Part shown: piece by piece, positions 50,288-58,032 of the stretch
Position numbering within the stretch: the stretch's first letter is position 1
Layout: each line of letters begins with the position of its first letter
Assembly: GCA_015068235.1 (NCBI GenBank)
Contig: SVKY01000001.1
Span: 69,660 to 133,659 of the forward strand
Source of the DNA: Oscillospiraceae bacterium
GTDB taxonomy: Bacteria > Bacillota > Clostridia > Oscillospirales > Oscillospiraceae
Length of the DNA stretch: 64,000 bases
Reading direction: 5' to 3'
Translations under genes and position numbers: made by a program
Notes under the pieces: generated by a model
Told to the model about the DNA's origin: nothing
The model's database searches: none
Seen by the model: the letters and a program-made list of their open reading frames with translations, nothing else

Positions 50288-51550
50288 TCATACCACAGGT
50301 TTTGTAATTCCTGTTCTTCGTTCTTTCGACAAGCCACCTGCCATCACCGTCTGCTCTCCGACAAATCTTGCCCTTCGCAAAATCCCCTCGCCGTATTTTT
50401 CACGCAGATCATCAACGATATTATCCAGCTTCGCTTTCCGCTCATACGCCTCCGCACTGACCACGGAAAACAGATCATATTGCCGCATTGTGCGTTCTTC
50501 CAAGCGTGTTGCATGAACACCAAGCTGCCGAAGCGGCGTTTCTCCGTCCCAAGCCTCATCAAAAATTTGGCACACATGGCGAAATATCTCTTCCGTGCTG
50601 TCTGTTGCATTATAAAGCGTCATTTGATGCGAAAAATCCTCAAATTCATTGCTGCGCAGGCTGACCGTTAAGCAGCGTGTCGATTTTTTGTCCCGACGCA
50701 TACGCATCGCCACTGTTTCACAGAGCGAAAGGAGAATTTTATAAGCTGACAGCGCATCTGTAACATCCGCAGGCAACGTTGTGGAGTTACCATAGCCCTT
50801 ATTATCCTCGGGCTGCGCATTTACCGTATCGCAATAGCGTCCATTTGCACTGTGCCACAGCGAAATTCCGGGCTTGTGCAGCTTGCGCTTCAGAATGTTC
50901 GGATCCGCCTTCGCCAGATCTCCGATGGTGCGGATGCCCAAAAGATGCAGCTTTCGCTCCGTTGCTGCCCCGACCATAAACAGATCACGCACTGGAAGCA
51001 CCCACAGCTTTTTTTCCATCTCTGAAGGATAAAGCGTATGGATCTTATTCGGTTTTTCAAAATCACCTGCCATTTTTGCCAGCAATTTGTTGGAAGAAAT
51101 TCCGATATTGACCGTAAAGCCCAGTTCTTCGTTGATTCGTTTTCGCATCAATTCCGCAGCCATAATCGGTGTGCCGTACAAGCCCTGTGTCCCCGTCATA
51201 TCAACCCATGCCTCATCGATGGAGTATTGCTCTACCAAAGGCGAAAATTCTCGCAGCAGCGCAGTAAAATGCCGCGAAGCCGCCACATAAAGCGCATAAT
51301 CCGGTGGCACAAGCACCAAATCAGGACATTTTTGCTGCGCCTTGAAAATGGGTTCACCGGTTTTCACGCCAAATTTTTTCGCTGCCTGACTTTTGGCAAG
51401 GATCACACCCTGCCGGCTGTTTTTATCCCCTGCGACCGCCGAAGGAAGCTCTCTCAGATCCTCCGTTTCCCCCAGCACCTTGCAGCGATAGACCGCCGTC
51501 CATGACAAAAATGCGCTGTTCACATCAACATGAAATATCACACGCTCCAT
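50288..51550 (-). CDS. Y-family DNA polymerase (Pol IV-like)
   Basis: 420 residues from ATG 51550 (GGTGGTG upstream). FHVDVNSAFLSW and the SIDEAWVDMTG motif hold the catalytic aspartates. GISSNKLLAKMAGDFEKPN is the conserved fingers/palm segment. The C-terminal little-finger domain is normal. The N-terminal Y-F-S-W pattern resembles the Clostridial UmuC/DinB-type variant. It performs error-prone bypass of DNA damage. Its start shares one base with the stop of the upstream 84-residue gene (TGATG). Confidence 0.92.
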   Translation of the reverse strand: MERVIFHVDVNSAFLSWTAVYRCKVLGETEDLRELPSAVAGDKNSRQGVILAKSQAAKKFGVKTGEPIFKAQQKCPDLVLVPPDYALYVAASRHFTALLREFSPLVEQYSIDEAWVDMTGTQGLYGTPIMAAELMRKRINEELGFTVNIGISSNKLLAKMAGDFEKPNKIHTLYPSEMEKKLWVLPVRDLFMVGAATERKLHLLGIRTIGDLAKADPNILKRKLHKPGISLWHSANGRYCDTVNAQPEDNKGYGNSTTLPADVTDALSAYKILLSLCETVAMRMRRDKKSTRCLTVSLRSNEFEDFSHQMTLYNATDSTEEIFRHVCQIFDEAWDGETPLRQLGVHATRLEERTMRQYDLFSVVSAEAYERKAKLDNIVDDLREKYGEGILRRARFVGEQTVMAGGLSKERRTGITKPVV

Positions 51551-51804
51551 CAATACACCACCCGAAAAATACTCCAACGGTGCGATTTCAGCGTATATCG
51601 CAGCTCAAATACATGCTCTTTCCCGTCCCATGCAGCCTTGCAAAGATATTGGATCGCATCGATCCCCGCATATTGAATCGGTTTAGATAACAGCACCTGC
51701 GTAATGGCAACAGTTTGCAGACAGTGCTCCTCGTTTTCCATACGAAAACGCAACGGTGTCAGCTTCCCATCCACTGCGCAGACACAGATCATTTCAATTT
51801 GCAT
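51550..51804 (-). CDS. Small conserved-looking protein coupled to the Y-family polymerase
   Basis: 84 residues from ATG 51804 (AGGAGGTGG upstream). It has the look of a small beta-rich domain (MICVCAVDGKLTPLRFRMEN; EHVFELRYTLKSHRWSIFRVVY). No family is recognised; it does not show the YolD pattern. Tight coupling (TGATG) to the polymerase gene suggests a partner or regulator. Confidence 0.75.
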   Translation of the reverse strand: MQIEMICVCAVDGKLTPLRFRMENEEHCLQTVAITQVLLSKPIQYAGIDAIQYLCKAAWDGKEHVFELRYTLKSHRWSIFRVVY

Positions 51805-51835
51805 ATTCACACTGCCACCTCCTGTTCTCCCACTC

Positions 51836-51864
51836 ATTATATCAAACATTTGTTCTAATTTCAA
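51836..51864 (-). promoter_or_regulatory. Promoter of the small protein-polymerase operon
   Basis: TTGAAA and TATAAT on the minus strand with a 17-base spacer. No LexA-type operator was seen. Confidence 0.7.
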
Positions 51865-51935
51865 GAGGATTTTTCTTCAAAAAAATTATAAACTCATTTC
51901 ATTATAAATATTTAATCTGAAATGTGAATTTAACC

Positions 51936-51964
51936 TTGACAAATCGATAACTTTCGACTAATAT
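51936..51964 (+). promoter_or_regulatory. Promoter of the hydrogenase operon
   Basis: TTGACA and TAATAT with a 17-base spacer (a TATAAT 3 bases further is also present). No clear Rex site (TTGTGAA/TTCACAA type) was found in the 130 bases around it. Confidence 0.6.
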
Positions 51965-51975
51965 AATAACTAAGA

Positions 51976-52088
51976 AAGCGTGGTCGATTTTTGATCACAT
52001 CAAGGGGCTGTATGTGTAGCAGATAAATTGTCCGGCAATTCAGTTTAGGCACTGGATTGCCGTTTGTCTGTGAATGCCTCGCACGCTT
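51976..52088 (+). ncRNA. Structured 5' leader RNA of the hydrogenase operon, unidentified
   Basis: A closing helix AAGCGTG/CACGCTT (51976-51982 with 52082-52088) encloses several stems. TGGTC/GATCA is an early hairpin. GCT/AGC is short. CAGATAAA/TTTGTCTG (8 bp) surrounds a strong 11-bp stem GGCAATTCAGT/ACTGGATTGCC with loop TTAGGC. Pairings are read by eye. It ends 44 bases before the hydrogenase start codon with no terminator, and the ribosome site AGGAGG stays outside. It resembles no riboswitch class I can name. Confidence 0.6.
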
Positions 52089-52131
52089 CCTTTGTCGCCA
52101 ATATATTTTAGATAATATTAGGAGGTAATTT

Positions 52132-52620
52132 ATGGCTCATATCAGCGAAGCTGGCGTCAAGAAAATTTGCGAAATCTGCGACAGATACGCAAATGAAAAG
52201 ACTCCCCTCATGATGATCCTGAGCGACATCCAGAACGAATACGGCTACATACCGCTGGATGTACAGCAAATCGTTTCCGAGAAGACCGGTATTTCCGTGG
52301 CAGAGATCTATGGTGTTGTCACGTTCTACTCCTTCTTCTCCCTCGAGCCCAAGGGCAAGTATGTCATTGGCTGCTGCATGGGTACCGCTTGCTATGTCAA
52401 GGGCGCACAGCAGATCATTGACAAGTTCTCCGAGATCCTCGGCATTGCCCCCGGCGGCACTACCGCTGACGGTCTGTTCACCATCGATGCTCTGCGCTGC
52501 ATTGGCGCTTGCGGCATCGCTCCCGCCGTTACCATCAACGGAAAGGTCTATCCCAAGATGACCGTTGACCAGGTTGCTCCCGTTGTGGAAGAATATCGTG
52601 CTCTTGGAGGTGCTAACTGA
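52132..52620 (+). CDS. hndA: NADH-dependent bifurcating hydrogenase, NuoE-like [2Fe-2S] subunit
   Basis: 162 residues, a thioredoxin-like [2Fe-2S] protein. The four cysteine ligands lie in GCCMGTACYV and DALRCIGACGIAP. Together with the next two genes it makes a trimeric HydABC/Hnd complex. TAGGAGG precedes ATG 52132, and the stop abuts the next start (TGATG), one base overlap. It passes electrons in the NADH/ferredoxin-linked hydrogenase. Expression is presumably under Rex and the leader RNA. Confidence 0.93.
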   Translation: MAHISEAGVKKICEICDRYANEKTPLMMILSDIQNEYGYIPLDVQQIVSEKTGISVAEIYGVVTFYSFFSLEPKGKYVIGCCMGTACYVKGAQQIIDKFSEILGIAPGGTTADGLFTIDALRCIGACGIAPAVTINGKVYPKMTVDQVAPVVEEYRALGGAN

Positions 52621-54500
52621 TGAAAACTTTTGCTGAATTAGACGCTAAGATTTGCAGCTGCACGGATGCACTGACAAGTAAGATCGACGGTTCCAACGGC
52701 AAACGTGCGATCCTGCTTTGTGGTGGTACTGGCTGCCTGTCCTCCAACTCCATGGAGATCAAAGAGAAGTTTGAAGCGCTGATCGCTCAGAATAACATGG
52801 GCGACAAAGTCAGCGTCAACATCGTTGGTTGCTTCGGCTTCTGCTCTCAGGGTCCGTTCGTTAAGATTTTCCCCGAAGACACTCTGTACCGTTTGGTTCG
52901 TGTGGAAGACGTTGAAGAGATTTTTACCAAGGACATTATGGGTGGCGAAATTGTTGAGCGTTTGCTGTATGTTGAGCCCCTGACCGGCGAAAAAGTTGCA
53001 AAGCAGGACGACATCAACTTCTACAAGAAGCAGCATCGTATCGCTCTGCACGGATGTGGCGTTATCAACCCCGAAAACATTGACGAAGCGATCGGCAACG
53101 GTGCATTCCAAGGCTTAAAACGTGCTCTGTCCATGGACCCGAAGGAAGTTATCGATGAGGTTCTGGCAGCAGGTCTGCGTGGTCGTGGCGGTGCTGGCTT
53201 CCCCACCGGTCGCAAGTGGTCCTTCGCTTATGCAAATGCCGCAGATCAGAAGTACGTCGTCTGTAACGGTGACGAGGGCGACCCCGGTGCATTCATGGAC
53301 CGTTCCATTTTGGAAGGCAATCCGTTTGCTGTCCTTGAAGGCATGATGATCGCCGGCTACGCCATCGGCGCAACCGAAGGTTATTTCTATGTTCGTGCGG
53401 AATATCCCATCGCTGTCAACCGTCTGCGCAATGCAATCAAGCAGATGAACGAGGCAGGCATTTTGGGTGAGAATATCATGGGCTCCGGCTTCAGCTTCCA
53501 GGCACATATCCGTTTGGGCGCAGGCGCATTCGTCTGCGGTGAGGAAACCGCTCTGCTGAACTCCATCGAGGGTAAGCGTGGCATGCCGCGCCCCCGTCCC
53601 CCGTTCCCCGCTGTCAAGGGTCTGTGGGGCAAGCCCACCATCGTGAACAATGTCGAAACCTTGGCATGTGTTCCATACATCCTGCGTGAAGGTGCTGAAA
53701 CCTTCGCAAGCTGCGGCACCGAGAAGTCCAAGGGCACCAAGGTCTTCGCTCTGGGCGGCAAGGTCAACAACGTCGGCTTGGTCGAGATCCCGATGGGCAC
53801 GACCCTGCGTGAACTGATCTATGACATCGGCGGCGGTATTCCCGATGGCAAGAAGTTTAAGGCAATTCAGACTGGTGGTCCTTCCGGCGGCTGCTTGACG
53901 GCTGAGAGCTTGGACGAGCCGATCGACTTCGACAACCTCGTTGCTAAGGGCTCCATGATGGGCTCCGGCGGCGCTATCGTCATGGACGAGGATAACTGCA
54001 TGGTCGACGTTGCAAAATTCTATATGGAATTCATCTGCGACGAAAGCTGCGGTAAGTGCTCTCCCTGCCGTATCGGCACCAAGAGAATGCTCGAGATCCT
54101 CACCCGTATCACCGAAGGCAACGGCACGATGCAGGATCTGGAAGAGCTGGAAGAGCTGGGCAAGGCTGTGCAGGCAAACTCCCTGTGCGCATTGGGTCAA
54201 ACGGCTGCCAACCCCATCATCTCAACCCTCACGCACTTCCGTGACGAGTATTTGGCACATATCAACGATAAGCAGTGTCCTGCCAAGGTTTGTAAGAACC
54301 TTATGCAGTACAGCATCATTCAGGACAAGTGTGTTGGTTGCGGTCTGTGCTCCAAGGCATGTCCTGCTGGCTGCATCCAGAAGACCGACTATATCGCTCC
54401 TGGTAAGAAGCTACCTTCCTACCAGATCGATGCAAGCAAGTGCGTCAAGTGTGGTGCATGTATCGCCACCTGCCGCTTGAAGGCTATCATTAAGAAGTAA
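52620..54500 (+). CDS. hndC: NADH-dependent bifurcating hydrogenase, NuoF-like flavin subunit
   Basis: 626 residues. An N-terminal thioredoxin-like [2Fe-2S] region (about 30-110, CGGTGCLSSN; CFGFCSQGP) is followed by the FMN/NADH-binding NuoF core (GRGGAGFPTGRKW; GDEGDPGAFMDR). A 4Fe-4S site lies in ESCGKCSPCRIGT. A C-terminal 2x[4Fe-4S] ferredoxin domain shows CVGCGLCSKACPAGC and CVKCGACIATC. It is the flavin-containing subunit where electrons from NADH and ferredoxin meet. It is followed 14 bases later by the catalytic subunit. Confidence 0.95.
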   Translation: MKTFAELDAKICSCTDALTSKIDGSNGKRAILLCGGTGCLSSNSMEIKEKFEALIAQNNMGDKVSVNIVGCFGFCSQGPFVKIFPEDTLYRLVRVEDVEEIFTKDIMGGEIVERLLYVEPLTGEKVAKQDDINFYKKQHRIALHGCGVINPENIDEAIGNGAFQGLKRALSMDPKEVIDEVLAAGLRGRGGAGFPTGRKWSFAYANAADQKYVVCNGDEGDPGAFMDRSILEGNPFAVLEGMMIAGYAIGATEGYFYVRAEYPIAVNRLRNAIKQMNEAGILGENIMGSGFSFQAHIRLGAGAFVCGEETALLNSIEGKRGMPRPRPPFPAVKGLWGKPTIVNNVETLACVPYILREGAETFASCGTEKSKGTKVFALGGKVNNVGLVEIPMGTTLRELIYDIGGGIPDGKKFKAIQTGGPSGGCLTAESLDEPIDFDNLVAKGSMMGSGGAIVMDEDNCMVDVAKFYMEFICDESCGKCSPCRIGTKRMLEILTRITEGNGTMQDLEELEELGKAVQANSLCALGQTAANPIISTLTHFRDEYLAHINDKQCPAKVCKNLMQYSIIQDKCVGCGLCSKACPAGCIQKTDYIAPGKKLPSYQIDASKCVKCGACIATCRLKAIIKK

Positions 54501-54514
54501 AGGAGGACGATCAA

Positions 54515-56281
54515 ATGGCTAAGATTAATATCAAAATTGAAGGTATCTCCTATCAGGTCGAAGAAGGCTTGACCATTTTGGAGGCTGCAAAGTCCTGCGG
54601 ATACGAGATCCCCTCTTTGTGCGCATTCAACCATGGCGAATGCTCCAACGGCTCCTGCCGTGTTTGCCTCGTCGAGGTCAAAGGCGCAAGAGGCCTGGTT
54701 GCCTCCTGTGTATATCCCGTGAATGAAGGCATGGAGATCACCATCTCCAGCCCGAAGGCAGCAGAAGCTCGTCGTGTTTCCGTTGAGCTGCTCCTGTCCA
54801 ACCACAACCAGAACTGCCAGCAGTGTGACAAGAACGGTCAGTGCGAGCTGCTGCACGTTGCTTCTGTCACCGGCGCTCGTGAAGGCCGCTATCAGGGTGT
54901 CAAGACTCCCGTTACCGTTGACGAGCTGACTCCCTCCATCGTCCGTGACACCTCCAAGTGCATCCTCTGCGGTCGCTGCGTCGCTCGCTGCCAGAATGCA
55001 CATGGCATGGGCATTTTGGGCTTCGAGAACCGTGGCTTCAGAACCATCGTTGCTCCGGCAGATAACCGTTCTATGGCAAATTCTCCCTGCATCCTTTGCG
55101 GTCAGTGCGTCAGCGTCTGCCCGACCGGTGCTTTGATGGAGAAGTCCGAGATCTCCAAGGTCGATGCTGCAATGAAGGCAGGCAAGCATGTTGTCGTTCA
55201 GACCGCTCCGGCTGTCCGTGCGGCATTGGGCGAAGAGTTCGGTATGCCCGTTGGCACTCCCGTTACCGGCAAGATGGTCGCTGCGCTCAAGCGTCTCGGC
55301 TTTGACAAGGTTTATGACACCAATTTTGCTGCTGACCTGACCATCATGGAAGAAGGCACCGAGCTGCTCGGCCGCATCAAGAACGGCGGTAAGCTGCCCA
55401 TGATCACCTCCTGCTCCCCCGGATGGGTCAACTATGCTGAATATAACTATGGCGATCTGCTCGATCACCTTTCCTCCTGCAAGTCCCCGCACCAGATGCA
55501 GGGCGCTATCATCAAGTCCTACTACGCAGAGAAGAACGGCATCGATCCGAAGGACATTTTTGTCGTCTCCATCATGCCCTGCACTGCAAAGAAGGACGAG
55601 AAGGAACGTGAGCAGCTCAAGGTCAACGGCTTGAAGGATGTTGATGCAGTCCTCACCACTCGTGAGCTCGCTCGCATGATCAAGCGTGCAGGCATTCTCT
55701 TCACTCGCCTGCCCGACGAAGACTTTGACCAGGATCTGCTCGGCGACTACACCGGCGCAGGCGTCATCTTCGGCGTAACAGGCGGCGTTATGGAAGCTGC
55801 TCTGCGTACTGTCTACTTCTTCATGACAGGTAAGGAACATGAGGCGATCAAGTTTGAGGCTGTCCGTGGCTTCGACGGCATCCGTGAGGCATCCATTGAC
55901 ATTAACGGCACTGTTGTCAATGTCGCGATCGCTCACGGCATGAAGAATGCCAAGGTCCTGCTCGACGAGATCCGTGAAGGCAAGAGCAAGTACCACTTCA
56001 TCGAGATCATGGGTTGCCCCGGTGGCTGTATCGCTGGTGGTGGTCAGCCTGTCATCCGTTCCTGCTTCCTGCCGAATGAGGCTGATGACATCATGGACAC
56101 CTTTAAGGAAAAGAGAGCAAAGGCTCTGTACAGCGAGGACGAGCGTCTGGCTCTGCGTCAGTCTCACAACAACCCGCAGATCAAGCAGCTGTATGCTGAG
56201 TTCTTAGGCGAGCCCAACTCTCACAAGGCACACGAACTTCTGCACACCACTTATAACGCAAGAATCGGTTTCAACGATTGA
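54515..56281 (+). CDS. hydA: [FeFe] hydrogenase catalytic subunit
   Basis: 588 residues, of the M3 type. An N-terminal [2Fe-2S] domain (CGYEIPSLCAFNHGECSNGSC, about residues 27-48) is followed by a His/Cys [4Fe-4S] site (NHNQNCQQCDKNGQCELLH). Two [4Fe-4S] motifs (CILCGRCVARC, CILCGQCVSVC) come next. The H-cluster motifs TSCSPGW, MPCTAKKDE and GCPGGCIAGGGQP are intact, and the small-subunit domain is at the end. Cytoplasmic H2 production with bifurcated electrons is expected. AGGAGG precedes the ATG. Maturation genes (hydE, F, G) are not in the window. Confidence 0.97.
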   Translation: MAKINIKIEGISYQVEEGLTILEAAKSCGYEIPSLCAFNHGECSNGSCRVCLVEVKGARGLVASCVYPVNEGMEITISSPKAAEARRVSVELLLSNHNQNCQQCDKNGQCELLHVASVTGAREGRYQGVKTPVTVDELTPSIVRDTSKCILCGRCVARCQNAHGMGILGFENRGFRTIVAPADNRSMANSPCILCGQCVSVCPTGALMEKSEISKVDAAMKAGKHVVVQTAPAVRAALGEEFGMPVGTPVTGKMVAALKRLGFDKVYDTNFAADLTIMEEGTELLGRIKNGGKLPMITSCSPGWVNYAEYNYGDLLDHLSSCKSPHQMQGAIIKSYYAEKNGIDPKDIFVVSIMPCTAKKDEKEREQLKVNGLKDVDAVLTTRELARMIKRAGILFTRLPDEDFDQDLLGDYTGAGVIFGVTGGVMEAALRTVYFFMTGKEHEAIKFEAVRGFDGIREASIDINGTVVNVAIAHGMKNAKVLLDEIREGKSKYHFIEIMGCPGGCIAGGGQPVIRSCFLPNEADDIMDTFKEKRAKALYSEDERLALRQSHNNPQIKQLYAEFLGEPNSHKAHELLHTTYNARIGFND

Positions 56282-56336
56282 TTTTGATCGGGGGGAGCGA
56301 ACGCTCCCCCAAAATTTATATATTTCGGAGGATATC

Positions 56337-56972
56337 ATGCAGCTCAAGAAAGTTTCTAAGGCGATGCTTCGTCGTCTGCCGGGATATTTAGATTATCTGA
56401 AATCACTGCCAGAAAATGCTTCTGCCAACATTTCTGCAAGAACGATGGCTGATGCCCTTGGTCTTGGTGATGTATTGGTACGCAAGGATCTTGCGATGGT
56501 TTCAGACGGCGGTCGCTGCAAGACAGGTCACCTGCGTGAAACTCTGATCAAGGACATTGAGGATTTTTTGGACTATAATAAGAGAGCTGACGCAATTTTG
56601 ATCGGTGCCGGTAAACTCGGTCAGGCACTCATGGGCTATGACGGATTTGAAGGCTACGGCTTGAATATTTTGGCAGGATTTGACATTGCACCGACTTGCA
56701 CGCAGACCGATTCGGGTAAGCCGATCTACAGCATCGATGCTTTGGAGGATTTCTGTCATAAGAATGATGTACGGATCGGTATTATCACCGTACCATCCAG
56801 TCACGCACAGCAGGCATGCGATATGCTGATCGCCTGTGGCATTAAGGCAATTTGGAATTTTGCACCTGTACATCTGCGTGTAGCAAAACATATTCTTGTC
56901 CAAAACGAAAATCTTGCTGTTTCATTGACCGCTTTGCGTATGCAGCTAAAGGGTCAGCTCAACGACGAATAA
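56337..56972 (+). CDS. rex: Redox-sensing transcriptional repressor Rex
   Basis: 211 residues. The winged-helix DNA-binding domain is N-terminal (MLRRLPGYLDYLKSLPENA). The Rossmann domain follows (LIGAGKLGQALMGY), binding NADH/NAD+. Rex leaves DNA when NADH rises and derepresses fermentation and hydrogenase genes. Its place just after the hydrogenase operon supports that target. CGGAGG precedes the ATG. Confidence 0.96.
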   Translation: MQLKKVSKAMLRRLPGYLDYLKSLPENASANISARTMADALGLGDVLVRKDLAMVSDGGRCKTGHLRETLIKDIEDFLDYNKRADAILIGAGKLGQALMGYDGFEGYGLNILAGFDIAPTCTQTDSGKPIYSIDALEDFCHKNDVRIGIITVPSSHAQQACDMLIACGIKAIWNFAPVHLRVAKHILVQNENLAVSLTALRMQLKGQLNDE

Positions 56973-56978
56973 AAAATC

Positions 56979-57003
56979 AGCCGCACGTCTCTTTCGTGCG
57001 GCT
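56979..57003 (+). terminator. Weak terminator after rex
   Basis: A 9-bp stem AGCCGCACG/CGTGCGGCT followed only by ATTATT. Partial readthrough to the next gene is likely. Confidence 0.6.
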
Positions 57004-57019
57004 ATTATTGGAGGTTATT

Positions 57020-57283
57020 ATGGAAACACGTGTTGCGGTCATGAGTATCATCGTTGAAGATGAAAACATGGTCGATAAACTCAATGCTATTTTGCATGAT
57101 TACGGCGAATTTATCATCGGAAGAATGGGACTTCCCTACCGCAAACGCAATATCAATATCATTTCCATCGCCATCGATGCACCGCAGAATACCATTTCCG
57201 CTTTGGCAGGAAAGATCGGTACCTTGAGTGGCGTCAGTGTAAAAACTGCATACTCCGCAGTAGCAAATGACGAACAGGCATGA
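57020..57283 (+). CDS. TM1266-family iron-only hydrogenase system regulator
   Basis: 87 residues from ATG 57020 (GGAGG upstream), with an ACT-like fold: RVAVMSIIVEDENMVDKLNAIL and GRMGLPYRKRNINIISIAID. The family is known beside [FeFe] hydrogenase maturation or structural genes. Its position here after hydA and rex agrees. A binding partner or ligand has not been shown. The stop overlaps the next start (ATGA). Confidence 0.9.
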   Translation: METRVAVMSIIVEDENMVDKLNAILHDYGEFIIGRMGLPYRKRNINIISIAIDAPQNTISALAGKIGTLSGVSVKTAYSAVANDEQA

Positions 57284-57993
57284 AAAGGATCCTAATCATT
57301 TTATTAACACTAATCATGCTTGTCGGCTGTAATGAGGAACTAAAACCAACTGACCATGATTTTCTGATAAATGGCGATTGGAAAGGCTTTGATTCCGATT
57401 GCAGCTATGCTATCTCGTTCAGCGAGAACGAAAGCGTGAAAATCAGCTGTGAATGCGGCGATCATATAAAAGAATCCGCACTTGTCAGCAAATTCAGTTA
57501 TCAAAAAAGCGATCACATGATCAAGCTGTACGATAAGCATGATAAGTTACTGGAAAGCGGAAGTATCTTATATTCCGACCATTCCTACTTGATCATTGAG
57601 ATGTGGGATAACGTATTTGTATATGAAAATCAGAATGCTGCTCTGACTATGCCGAACGAAGCAGCGCAGCATCATTTTGAAAACTATCACAAAGTTCTGC
57701 CCGAGCTGACGATTTTGGAGCATGCAGACGATAAGCTCACGGTTTCAGCCTCGGATTATGATGCCGATGCTGCCGATCAGTACGAAGTATGGGAGCTTCC
57801 GCTTTCAGACGAGGTGGAATATTTGTCGATTTCCGTAACAAGTGATTCAGAAAGCTCGATTGTAGATGTCAGCGCACTGAGCGATGATGATATTGCTTAT
57901 ATCGGCGATTTTTATAATATTGCGTATTTGGCAATTTCCGCAGAAGGACGGGTTACATCTGTTATTTTCTACGGCGAAGTGATCAGTGAATAA
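57280..57993 (+). CDS. Putative lipoprotein of unknown function
   Basis: 237 residues. A lipoprotein signal peptide ends in LVGC (about residue 17), so it is expected to be tethered outside the membrane. The rest is acidic and beta-prone (DYDADAADQYEVWELPLSDE). No family was recognised. It starts within the stop of the TM1266-family gene and is therefore coupled to the hydrogenase-linked unit. Confidence 0.75.
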   Translation: MKRILIILLTLIMLVGCNEELKPTDHDFLINGDWKGFDSDCSYAISFSENESVKISCECGDHIKESALVSKFSYQKSDHMIKLYDKHDKLLESGSILYSDHSYLIIEMWDNVFVYENQNAALTMPNEAAQHHFENYHKVLPELTILEHADDKLTVSASDYDADAADQYEVWELPLSDEVEYLSISVTSDSESSIVDVSALSDDDIAYIGDFYNIAYLAISAEGRVTSVIFYGEVISE

Positions 57994-57998
57994 TTCAA

Positions 57999-58032
57999 CA
58001 GGGTGAGGTCGATCGACCTCACCCTGTTTTTT
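57999..58032 (+). terminator. Terminator after the lipoprotein gene
   Basis: A perfect stem CAGGGTGAGGTCG/CGACCTCACCCTG with a minimal loop is followed by TTTTTTTATT. It ends the plus-strand hydrogenase region before the convergent surface-protein gene. Confidence 0.92.

Noticed and set aside
51921-51966. Rex operator near the hydrogenase promoter
   Set aside because: TGTGAATTTAACC looks like a half-site, but no second arm at the correct distance is present.
53115-54200. 361-codon antisense open frame within the NuoF-like gene
   Set aside because: Shadow of a codon-biased real gene; nothing protein-like in its sequence.
54419-56167. 582-codon open frame antisense to the hydrogenase catalytic gene
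   Set aside because: It follows the codon pattern of hydA in the opposite frame, has no ribosome site or family match, and hydA is certain.
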